Shown here: piece after piece, positions 1-64,000 of the stretch
How the letters are laid out: every line of letters starts with the position of its first letter
Numbering within the stretch: the stretch's first letter is position 1
Assembly: GCA_963971405.1 (NCBI GenBank)
Contig: OZ020490.1
Location: forward strand, 25,817,464-25,881,463
DNA length: 64,000 bases
Direction: 5' to 3'
Source of the DNA: Psococerastis gibbosa
Taxonomy: Eukaryota; Arthropoda; Insecta; Psocodea; Psocidae
Notes under the pieces: generated by a model
The model's input: the letters and a program-made list of their open reading frames with translations, nothing else
Databases searched by the model: none
Told to the model about the DNA's origin: nothing
Made by a program: the position numbers and the translations under genes

Positions 1-181
1 TTCTTCTCTTACAAAATTACTCTATAGACACAAGTCACAAATATGAAATAATTCAAATAATAATAAACAATCAAGTAAGTTCAAGACAGGGCTGCCAAAT
101 GACTTCTGCCGTATTCCTCGGAAATTGTTAAATAGTTCCTCAGAATACCCCGGAATTTTTTTTAAATGTTGGTCCCTTTTA

Positions 182-321
182 GACGCTTTTTCCACCAACG
201 TCAATAGTGATAGTAAATGTAGTATTGACGTGGTAGCAGGCATTTTTAGACTGTCTTTAATGTCTGCTACCACGTCAATACTACATTTACTATCACTATT
301 GACGTTGATGGAATAGGAGCC
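182..321. mobile_element. Hairpin MITE nested in the hAT element
   Basis: 140-bp near-perfect palindrome with the shared core GACGTGGTAGCAGGCAT and its complement. TTA flanks both sides (179-181, 322-324). Confidence 0.85.
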
Positions 322-529
322 TTATATATCATTTTTTTCATTTTTGAACACCAAGGATGTTACAAATTAAACTGGATTTAAGTTTGTTTTCATGTAGTAT
401 GCTAAGCATAGGCGGATTTTTCATATTTATGAGAGTATCGACTGCTGTACGTCACCATGCCTACTTCACCAGTTTTCTACATATAACTGGAGACTTTCTA
501 TTTTTGACATCTAATTAATTATATTGCAG

Positions 530-705
530 TATTAAATGGAGTATATAACACTGACTTTTTAAATTAGCTTTCGTTGAAGAGGCAATCAGCACGTTATAAC
601 TAAAATTAGAGGATACATAAAAACTGGACGGGATTAGGCGTAAATCGTAGATTCGAATTAAGTCCAGTGTTGTTATCTATCCTCTAATTTCAGTTATACT
701 GTAAA
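530..705 (-). repeat. Degenerate copy of tRNA-related repeat 1
   Basis: It resembles the repeats at 16640-16890 and 25260-25664 in both flanks (the ATATAACACTGA and CCTCTAATTTCAGTTATA segments). The tRNA-like part is badly decayed. Confidence 0.55.
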
Positions 706-1060
706 AGGAATTTCTAAAACCATTTCAACCATTGTAAACTTTTCATTTTTGTTTTGTGTTCTTTGTTAAATCTAACGAGACCCAATACGCCAAGTTCTGA
801 GTTATTTTTCATCTTTTAATCTTGCTAATTTTCAGAAGCTAGAGCGGTAGCCTATAGTCTAAGGCTCCTAAGCTACACCCACGTACACCATAAGTAGGTA
901 CCTTTAATTGTGGCAAATTCAAAATTGGCAGTTGACAATTAAAAATACTTGGAGCGCTGAGAAAAACATTATAGGGGCTGGGTAACCTTGTTTGGGTTGC
1001 CATTATCAGATCTAAGCTGTTCTCCGTGAATCCAAGCCATTAATGTTATGGTAAACCTGA

Positions 1061-1430
1061 ATTAGTGAGGTTTTACACATTTTATCCCCTGGAGAAGGGG
1101 GCGCCTGCGGAGTCTCCCCTGGAGAAAAACAATGATAAATGGGCCCAAATTAATGAGGTTTTTCGCATTTTATACCCTGGTGATAGATGGGCCCGGGGGT
1201 CTCCCCCGTAGAAAAAAATTGATAAATATAGGCCCAAATTAGTGAGGTTTTACGCATATTAAACCCCGGAGAATGGGGGGCCGGGGGTCTCCCCCGGAGA
1301 AGGAAAATTGATGTATAGGTCCAAATTAGTGAGGTTTTACGAATTTTGCATGCAGTACAGTTGATATTGTACCGACAAATAAACCTAACACTGAGGGGGC
1401 CCGGGGGTCTCCCCCGAAGAAAAAGCTTAA
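1061..1430. repeat. Tandem repeat, about 88-bp units x 4
   Basis: Units begin ATTAGTGAGGTTTTACGC and contain GGGGGTCTCCCCC, a G/C-rich mini-palindrome. Three units are complete and the fourth is interrupted by an unrelated stretch. The array lies inside the non-autonomous hAT element. Confidence 0.75.
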
Positions 1431-2335
1431 AAAAAATAGGTCTGAAATAGGCCTATTGGGATCTTAAGCATTTTGAGTAATATATTTTTGTGAAAATAAG
1501 TCAATGTGTGGATTATTTCATGATGTCTTTCATGTAAAATAAGCATACCGGTACCAAGAATTAATTTCCCTTTCGTTATTGTGGATACTATGCCTTTCGC
1601 CTCCATAACGTCTTTGTCACCAGAAATCCTGGGGGGGGGGGGAATGCGGGCTTAGCCTCCCCCCAGGACCCCCCTATTTACGCCAATGTATGTACCGGTA
1701 GGTATGTATAAACTTACAAACCTTTCTTGAAATAGGTTTGCGATGGAAATAATGCAATAGGCTCCCATGATTTAATCATTTGATTTGACTTTTTTCTCAC
1801 CCTCACACTTTTATAGGCTTATATGAAATTCTCGGCATCTTATTTCAGGTTCATCTAACTTTTATTCATTATACAAAGCTGAAGCTACTCAAGCTAGTAA
1901 CTTTTTAAAAACATGCAGAAATCTAGAATAATTTTTAGTGCGCTAGCGGCGGGAAATACACGACAGCTAAGTCGTAATAAATAGCTGACAACTGCCATAT
2001 GATAACTATTGAGTTTCATTTGGCGCGAAAATTTTAGGCCAAAATATGGTGGACTTTCGATTGGTCCCCTGCTTCAGCATGCAAATCATATGGAGGTGTA
2101 GGGCTCGGGGTGGAAATAGTGTTTATATTTTTTTGAATTTTGCGACAATTTTATGAAACCGCGAGAGAATCAATGGTCATTCGACAAAAATCTAAAAAAA
2201 TAAAATAAAAACAAATTTCCCTAAAATCCCACAGAAAAACCTCAAAAATTGTTGACCCCGGAAATTTTTCGGAATAAAATTATTTCCCACGGAATTCCGA
2301 GGTAAACCACGGAATGTGGCAGCCCTGGTTCAAGA

Positions 2336-3694
2336 CTCATTGGTAACCAACATTATCCATAAAATTTCCCTTGTTGCAAAATTGCGACAATGCTTTGGCG
2401 GGTATTTCAAAAATATTCATATGCTTGCATATTATTATATTATTTATGAAAAATATAATATATTATTAATATAACTAATTATAATAACTATATATATACA
2501 AGTTCCTCCGAAGGAAGGATGGGCTAATAATAATTGGCATAGGGGCTAAGGCGGACCATTTTACAGAAATTATGCACGCATGACGTCATCAATGATTCAA
2601 CAGGTTTTTTGACAGAGGTTCGAAAATAGGCGCCTTTTATTTATTTTTATAAAGAAACTATAAATCTTTAAATATTAGTGTAGATTTGACAGTTTCCTTT
2701 TTTATTTAAGCAGAATCCATATCAAAAATAAATTACTGTTTGTTTAGGACTCTGTTAGCCTAACTGTAATCTTCAAATTTTCTTTCTTAATTGTACAATA
2801 GGTACAGTATGTACAATACCAAGGTAGTTTTAATAGTGATAATGAAACGACAAGATGTAAACATCAAAAATACGTCTCCATATATTATACAACTGGACTA
2901 CCTACAATCCTACTTATTAATTCCTAATCGCCAATAACCAACCACTAGGATGGGAAGTGCTGATACTTTAGTCCGAACTTCAGCAACACAACTTAAGGGA
3001 AATCTATCGAAATTTTTGAAAAAGCATTGTGTGAGAGGTAATTAATTAATTTCCCATTTCATGGCGCTTATATATTGGCAGAAATGTCACCTCCTAAAAT
3101 ATGTAAACAATATATAAAATAAAATATAAACCTATATTTACAATAGAATAGTTTATGCAAGTAAATGCACTGCATACTATTAAAGTATATATATTTCAGG
3201 AGGTCTTCTAAGAGTAATTTTGCCAATACAAGGGCCATTGGACAAGAAATTTAAATAGGCTCGCGTAATGTTGCTTTCCCAACATTATGAATGATCCCCT
3301 TACATCTATAGCAATAGGAATGCAACATGGCATCCATTATTCGGACAAATAATAGATAACATTTTTCTGACGTCACAAGACTTCCATGCGGAACTCTAAA
3401 TTTTATTAAAAACCTGCGCTCTTCAAAAACGATATGCTGTTCTATTTTTTTATAGCCTATGTAAACTATATTTTTTACCCTTTGATAGTGGCTGATTTTA
3501 CAAAGGCCATTTTACATTAAATTAAGGTAACGTTTATTACACAATGACAATGAAATAAATAATAATAATACATGGGTCAGTTCTTTAAATTATAAGTTAA
3601 AATAAAATATAAATTAGTTAACTATTAATTTAAACTTTTAAAGTCTTTCAAAATAAATTGCTCTGAGAAATAAATTTATGATATAATCTAGGCA
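2336..3694. other. AT-rich stretch, nothing recognised
   Basis: I see no coding potential and no repeat ends that I recognise here; short AT palindromes and A/T runs only. Confidence 0.5.
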
Positions 3695-3697
3695 TTA

Positions 3698-3889
3698 GGC
3701 TGCGTTCGAAGATAGCGCGATAAAACGACCAACTGCTAACTTCCAAAAATTGCAATAGCTAATCATAACCAACAATGTTTGCTACCTTCTAGTCCAACAT
3801 TTGAACTACAACTGCATTCCAAGCTAAAGGCAAGCATGACTAGCACCGTCCACAAAATGCTGCTATATCGGACTAACTTTGAACGCACC
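3698..3889. mobile_element. Small MITE with GGCTGCGTTC-type ends
   Basis: Imperfect terminal inverted repeats (GGCTGCGTTCGAAGATAG versus GGTGCGTTCAAAGTTAG) are flanked by TTA at 3695-3697 and 3890-3892. The family differs from the GACGTGGTAGC hairpins but has the same target site. Confidence 0.7.
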
Positions 3890-4264
3890 TTATTACATAA
3901 CTGCATTAATTTACTACCTAATATGGATTCGTACAAATAATGTCTTAAGCTACATGTATATATATGCTATTACAAGTAATCTCTTAAACAGTTCTATGAT
4001 AGGGAATAATGAAATAATCTAAACTAAAAGCTGCCACAAACGAAAGCATATATAAACAAAGTCATTAAAATTCTACCGTGCAAGCAACAAGAAATTATGC
4101 ATATACTGTATTTAGGCTACATACGTCAAGAAAGCGCCTTTATAACAAAACAGACTGGTTCCAAAATTGCACTATATCTTTGTATAAGAGAGCCCAATTA
4201 TAAAAAAAAAACAAATAAAGATATTTGTACAAAAATATATACAGTACAAGTCCAAAACGAAATA

Positions 4265-4400
4265 ATTAACAGCAGCCCTATTATGGCGATTTGGGATTAA
4301 CATAATACTGGGGTTTATTTTTTAATACCGCATTGGTAAGGTGTCATGCGACGGTGTTAAAATATGCGCGGGAAATTCAAATTAATAAATTATTGGAATA
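4265..4400 (+). repeat. Dispersed repeat D copy
   Basis: Shares ATTATGGCGATTTGGGATTA, GGTTTATTTTTTAATAC and GCGCGGGAAATTCAAATTAA with copies at 17640-17757, 47690-47780 and (reversed) 47950-48060 and 29596-29700. Confidence 0.7.
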
Positions 4401-4404
4401 GGTA

Positions 4405-4520
4405 CATGAGAGTGTGTTGTTGCTTTCCTATTTATAATTAGTATAAGGAAAGCTTTGTGATGGTCAAAATGTTCGACTCTGAGATTTCCACGGATTTACA
4501 TCCAGGAACCCGAAAAAATG
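4405..4520 (+). repeat. Fragment of dispersed repeat B (end)
   Basis: Contains TGCTTTCC, ATAAGGAAAGC and GGATTTACATCCAGGAACCC, recognisable pieces of the longer copies at 61066-61835 and 63084-63938. Confidence 0.5.
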
Positions 4521-5613
4521 TTTTTTTTCGAGCTATCATGAGTACATTATTAAAAGTGAGTGCTAAGCTCTTCGCCATTATTCTGACAGACTACGGTAAT
4601 GAAATCGCCGTATGACAAGAAAATCGATTTTTGTTTTTTAATAGGCGGACTTAGACCTGATTTATACAAAAACCTAACATGACTTTATGCTTAACCTTAA
4701 CCACTAAGAAAGTTCAAACTTGGAAACTTTATACCTTATGGATAGGGACTCAAGATTCAATGAAATTTCGCCTCCAAAAAAATGGCATAGGGCTACACAA
4801 TATTTTGTCCCTTACCCAGAGACAAATATTACCTATTGTATTTCCATTACCTTAAAAACGGTTATGTGCGTGGAATTGGATCGCCTGCAATGAAACTGAC
4901 GGCTTATAAGTGATAAATTGATTGCATATGAAATTATGCTGTTGTAGACAACTATAGGCTTACTTACAACTGACATATAAATTCCTTTAATGATCATAAG
5001 TTTCAATACATGCATCCAAAAGATTTACTCACATGGTCACACCCAAATATTCATATAGGAAACAATAACAGCATTTCAAATTTAGACATTGACTGGGAAG
5101 CCGCCACTGTGTTTTATTCTTATTTTTCCTTTAAACTTTTAATAATTGCAAATTATAATTATTAATAAATTATAATAATTGCAATTATTATGATATAGGA
5201 TAGCGGGATACGTATATTGTTTTTTTTTTACAATAGCTTACAAAGTGGAGTTTTCTCAATGAAAGTACTATAGTACTTCTAGTAAATATTAATTTACACC
5301 AATTTTATGTTCCTAAACACATCCAAAGAATACATTTAACAGCAAAATGCCTACAGATCTACAATAGTGTTATTTAGTACGGTATCTAAAATATTGTCAG
5401 CCTGCTAACTATCCTTGCTAAATTTCTATCACAACGATGGGGGAATACTGTAAAAATACATAGCCTATCTTAGTCTTGGATAATAGTGAGCCACGATTCA
5501 CAAGAAATTGTGTTAAAAAAATCATTATGAAATATAATATTTGGAAATAGAACGTACTATAGATAACTGGCACCTCAAAATCTGATGTATTTATTGACTT
5601 TTTATTTAATTTA
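4521..5613. other. AT-rich stretch, nothing recognised
   Basis: It has no usable ORF and no repeat shared with the rest of the window that I could see, apart from a local AT palindrome near 5150-5190. Confidence 0.5.
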
Positions 5614-5617
5614 TTAA

Positions 5618-6312
5618 GAGTGTACAGCCCGTAGGAAATTGGCAGCCCGAAATTTAATTCTTTTTATTTTTTGTTTAATTAACTAAGCAAGTTGTTAAAG
5701 ATTTGGCTCATTTAAGTTGTAAAAGACTACTTCATGCATCATATAATAAGGTATTTTTAGTTTTCGAAATTGTAGTTTTTTTTTTTAAATACGTGAAAAG
5801 TTATTGTTTATAAAATATTATCATGTTTATTACTTACTTCTTACTTCTTAGTACAGGGCTTCCAGCTCAGGTGATGCCGACTGCCTGATTTATCAGAAAT
5901 GCCCTTGACGCTAGTGCCCACATGTTCGGCGTGCACAGGATCTTTTGATGTGCGCCCTCCTTTTGTCCAACCTGATCCCGTAGTTTGTCCCGTAGTGTGC
6001 ATGGGGCCGAGCACTGCAGGAGTATGTGCTCTAGTGTTTCATTAGCTAGACCGCATACACGGCATACGGGAGATTCGATTAGATGAAAACGGTGTAGGTA
6101 TTCATTGGTAGTAATGTGGCCTGTTCTTGCTCTAGCATCATGTTTATGACAAAACTACAATTTTGAAAATTAAAAATATCTTATTATATGATGCATGAAG
6201 TTGTCTTCTACAACTTTAATGAGCCAAATCTTTAATAACATACTTAGTTAATTAATTAAAAAATAAAAGCTATTAAATTTCGGGCTAACAATTTCCTATG
6301 GGGTGTACACTC
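5618..6312. mobile_element. Long inverted-repeat element flanked by TTAA
   Basis: Two arms of about 200 bp are inverted copies (outer end GAGTGTACA-CCC-TAGGAAATTG), each flanked by TTAA (5614-5617, 6313-6316). The loop holds a LINE fragment. TTAA is the piggyBac target, but the ends are not a recognised piggyBac terminus, so class is open. Weaker relatives lie at 6312-6420 and 7720-7930. Confidence 0.65.
5829..6139 (-). pseudogene. 3' end of LINE family 1 (zinc-knuckle C-terminus)
   Basis: The reverse strand encodes ESPVCRACGLANETLEHILL and the following CSAPCTLRDKLRDQV, the CCHC tail of a non-LTR retrotransposon, ending in a stop and an AAGT-repeat tail at 5829-5850. Copies: 22508-22788, 25188-25815 (split) and 42618-42862. 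All are truncated at the 5' end. Confidence 0.75.
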
Positions 6313-7429
6313 TTAAGCAAGTTATTCAAGTTGTAGAAGATTATTTCATACACCAGATTTTAAGGGTTGCTGATCAAAATTTAGGAAACAGTCTTTGAGG
6401 CCCAAAACCCCCCAAAAACGCCCCTCCCCTCCCTTGGGGAACGGCTTTAAAACTTCAATACAAAACGTTTATGCTTGAATTTTGTGTTTTACAGTACAGG
6501 GTTGTGAAAAGCTGGTGCAAACCCCTAGAGTCTACTGCAGCAGAATTTTGTGGCTGGTTTGTAACAGGCGCACGGGTTTCCCCTCGACACACAAGCAACA
6601 CACCTAGAAATCTTCTGAAGTGCGTTCAGAAATATAATGTTTTTCGCGCCAACCGATCAACAGCCCACTAGCGTCTGACGCTCGACGTCCATGTGTACCG
6701 GGCCTAAGTGGTAGTCAGATTGTAAAATAACCGTCGAATGCTACGCTCACAGACATTTTAACCGCAATTTCTTATTCAATGTGACTCATAGTATTTACAA
6801 AATTGACCAAAATGAGCATACTACCAAATATTTTCATTTTGAAGATAGAATTCTGCACTGCAATAATCAATTACTTCATAGAACTCATCAAGTGTAAAAT
6901 AGCAATACAATAGTAGGGCCTAAATTTAAAAAAAGTACATTACAACAATAAAATAGACAAATAGGCTCAAAGACGAAAGTAATTGCAACGATAAAATAAA
7001 AATGCTTCGCCAAAATTGCATGTAAATTAGCAGTATAAAAACATGATAATGCGTGGTGGAATGCTTACAGTTGATACGATAAACTTCTTAAATGTCGCAG
7101 AGACGATATTTCGTAAAGTCTTGTTTTAAAATTGATAAACTGAAAACAAAGTAAAATTGATTAGGCAGGGTCATTGTTTCCTAATCCAATACGATTTGTA
7201 TACTCGCATGGTTTCAGATTTACCTACTCCGTCGCCTGAAGTGCAAATAAATTGTTAGTCATTTAACCAATTCAACACAAAACCTTTATGCTTCAATTTT
7301 GTGTTGGACACGTTTATAGGCTACTTAAGAGAATACGCTACGAAGAACAGTGGCAGCTTAAAATCCACTGTTATTAACGGCTCTTTCTTCTTTAATTAAT
7401 TAACGAAGCTAGTAAGTAAAAATTTGTAG

Positions 7430-7660
7430 CCGGCCGCCATACCAAGTTGAATCCAGCGGACCAGAGCAGGTTCAAAGCTGCAGATAACTTGGTCATGTGC
7501 ACAGCGCCGGTAGGGAAACATGGTAGGACTTGTCCTGGTCACCTCCGAACTAATCATGTGACTTCACTGTGTTTCCCAAGTGGTTCGGAATCCACTATAA
7601 TCAGGAGGTCCACTGTCCTATGGGCTGGGGCATAGGACAGTCAAGTCGGGGTCGTTCTAT
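7430..7660 (+). repeat. Dispersed repeat E copy
   Basis: About 230 bp shared, reversed, with 45180-45420 and 47010-47370; key pieces are CCAGCGGACCAGAGCAGG, AGTGGTTCGGAATCCACTAT and AATCAGGAGGTCCACT. It encodes a 62-codon ORF that I regard as accidental. Confidence 0.75.
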
Positions 7661-8084
7661 GGGCCCAAAAATGAGGCCTAAGTCGTTATTAACCCGACGA
7701 ACACTACCTACTACTACTAGTAAAAATTTGGCTCATTATATTGTTTAATAGAGTATTTTAATTATGAGTAGCTCAACTCTTAAATAAACAATCTTGGGGC
7801 CTAAAATTTTACGTAAAAAATAATTTATGGAAGAGGGCGGCTACACCCTAAATAAAAAGATCTTTAAACACTTGCTTGGCTAATTAAATAAAAAATAGGA
7901 AGTACTAAATTTTGGGGTGCAATTTTCTACGTAGCATATCCTCTTATTTCAAATAGTGTTTTGCTGCGTATCGTATGCCTTTATACTATATCTATCTATC
8001 TATCTAAGATGTAAGTTAGTTGTTGTGTTGACGTTGAACGCCAATTGTTTCATGATGACTCAATACAGATCTGATCTTAAAATT

Positions 8085-8155
8085 GTACACGCTAGGGGGT
8101 TTCGAACCCGGCCCTAACTCTCTAAGATTATCATAATAGATACTCAACTCATGTA
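8085..8155 (-). repeat. Possible decayed tRNA-like SINE head
   Basis: On the reverse strand it carries a B-box-like GGGTTCGAAACCC inside a short T-arm-like stem. No convincing A box or flanking copy was found. Confidence 0.3.
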
Positions 8156-8376
8156 TAATTATAATTTGTATTTTATAGTAGGATGTGTGTTAGAGTAGGG
8201 GTCGTCTTGGAATAGAACGCAAGACAATGTAGAAGGTTGAACTCTTTTGTTGCCTCTTAGGGTGCCCATGGTCCGTAAGCCTACTCTTACTCTAGGCAAA
8301 ACAATGCTTGGCTTACCTTGGGAACAGATTAATCACGCCACCCAGCCAGCGAGAGACTGGGCAGGACACTTAACGG

Positions 8377-63069
<54,693 letters not shown>

Positions 63070-63083
63070 CTGAAACAAAAGAA

Positions 63084-63938
63084 AGAACCGGTCCGAGTTT
63101 ACTCGAACATGCTTTCCAATTTATCAAAATTAGTAGATAGAGAAAATGTGTAATTTCATGGTAAATAATTTTCCTATGGTTAAATTTCCGATATCTCGGG
63201 GGGGGGGGGGGGGTGCACCTGACGTCACTGGAGGTGAGGTAAATTCTAGGTAGGTCAGACCAACACATTACCACACAGCAATACTGGCAGGGCACGCAAT
63301 GCATTTGAGCGTGAATTTTCTATCATTTTTTCCAAAAAAAAAAAAAAAAACATTTTTTTGTACAAAACCAAATACTTTTCTGGGAAAGCAACCTGTCCGG
63401 TTTCGTTACACAATTTAACACCTAAAACATGCTGGAAGTTAGAAATCATCGATAGAAAGGTTTCACAGAAAAATTATATTTTAGTCATTTTTCATTCAAA
63501 TTTAGTTATTTTTATTTTTTTACCCCCAGAAGCAAACTATCAAGGGGCAAGCGACCCCCTGCATTTTATTAAAATTAATAACAACAACAATATATGTGAA
63601 TTTAAAAGAAATCGTTGGAGCCGTTTTGGGGAAATAATTTTTTTAGACGTTTTTTGGAGTTTTTTTTTAGAATAAAACCCCCCAAATGGAGTTAGCCCCA
63701 AATAGTCCCCAGGTATGATTTTTGTGAACCTACATGCCGAATTTCAACAAAATCGACCGAGTAGTTTGCCCGGAAATCGACGCACAGACAGACAGAACGA
63801 CAGACAGGCAGACATTTCGTAAAAAACACTTTTTTTGGGTTCCTGGGGCCGCAAAACGTGTAAATCCGTTGAAATCTCGAAGTCGAAAATTTTGACCATC
63901 ACAAAGCTTTCCTTATACTACGTATAAATTGGAAAGCA
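63084..63938 (+). repeat. Dispersed repeat B, long copy 2
   Basis: About 850 bp, colinear with 61066-61835 apart from small indels and an inserted G run at 63199-63212. The two copies are in direct orientation with exons 1 and 2 between them. Confidence 0.88.
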
Positions 63939-64000
63939 ATAATCAGATAGGTTAAATGGAAAAACTTCCGAGTGCGCCAGCTTTTCAATCCTTGGTACAA

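Larger units (their letters stand above)
87..2327. mobile_element. Non-autonomous hAT element, 2.24 kb
   Basis: The ends are inverted repeats starting CAGGGCTGCCA, and an identical 8-bp duplication GTTCAAGA flanks the element (79-86 and 2328-2335). An 8-bp duplication with a CAG-type terminus is diagnostic of hAT. Longer inverted similarity rich in CCCCGGAA and CCGAGG extends about 90 bp inward at both ends. No transposase ORF is present. It carries a MITE, a SINE-like remnant and a tandem array. Confidence 0.88.

Noticed and set aside
6471-6671. 66-codon plus ORF near 6.5 kb as a gene or as the last WDFY3 exon
   Set aside because: No FYVE residues are present in any frame, and the true last exon was found at 8377-8488.
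7447-7635. 62-codon ORF, also seen in reverse near 45179-45451
   Set aside because: It occurs in every copy of repeat E and shows no protein motif; it is a by-product of the repeat.
63940-64000. Possible further 5' exon of WDFY3 at the right edge
   Set aside because: The short open stretch has no good donor site and no sequence I recognise from the family.

Overview
The window is eukaryotic nuclear DNA: AT-rich, intron-rich and packed with transposable elements. The host gene and the element types point to an arthropod, probably an insect; the species cannot be named from the sequence. There are no operons, CRISPR arrays or other bacterial features.

One host gene dominates. Forty coding exons on the minus strand, from 63069 down to 8377, join in one uninterrupted reading frame of 3,067 codons including the stop, each with GT/AG splice sites. 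The product is WDFY3/ALFY (Drosophila blue cheese, bchs), a giant scaffold of selective autophagy. Counting residues from the first visible codon, it has an armadillo-like N-terminal region, a concanavalin-like module (about 606-804), a PH domain (within 1901-2113), BEACH (2114-2429), WD40 repeats, an acidic linker with a LIR-like motif, and a complete FYVE zinc finger at the C-terminus. By comparison with the family's usual length (about 3,500 residues), roughly the first 450-500 residues lie beyond the right edge. Positions 1-8376 are downstream of the gene.

The introns are full of mobile DNA. There is a long non-LTR retrotransposon ORF with endonuclease and reverse transcriptase domains (12353-15313), an intact hAT-type transposase ORF (51468-53405), and about fifteen broken 3' ends of several LINE families. 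Three tRNA-related SINE-like families and several dispersed repeats are also present. A non-autonomous hAT element with a perfect 8-bp target duplication fills 87-2327.

The most striking content is a family of about 20 hairpin MITEs. They share a terminus (GGCG...TTCCACC), a central motif (GACGTGGTAGCAGACAT and its complement) and usually TTA or TAA target duplications, but the arms between differ. Several are nested, one nested form has multiplied as a unit, some are chimeras of two types, and one insertion can be proved from an empty-site paralogue elsewhere in the window. I read these as PIF/Harbinger-like MITEs; that is an inference from target site and structure, because no Harbinger transposase is present. 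All but one lie in introns of the one gene, so its pre-mRNA should carry many long hairpins.
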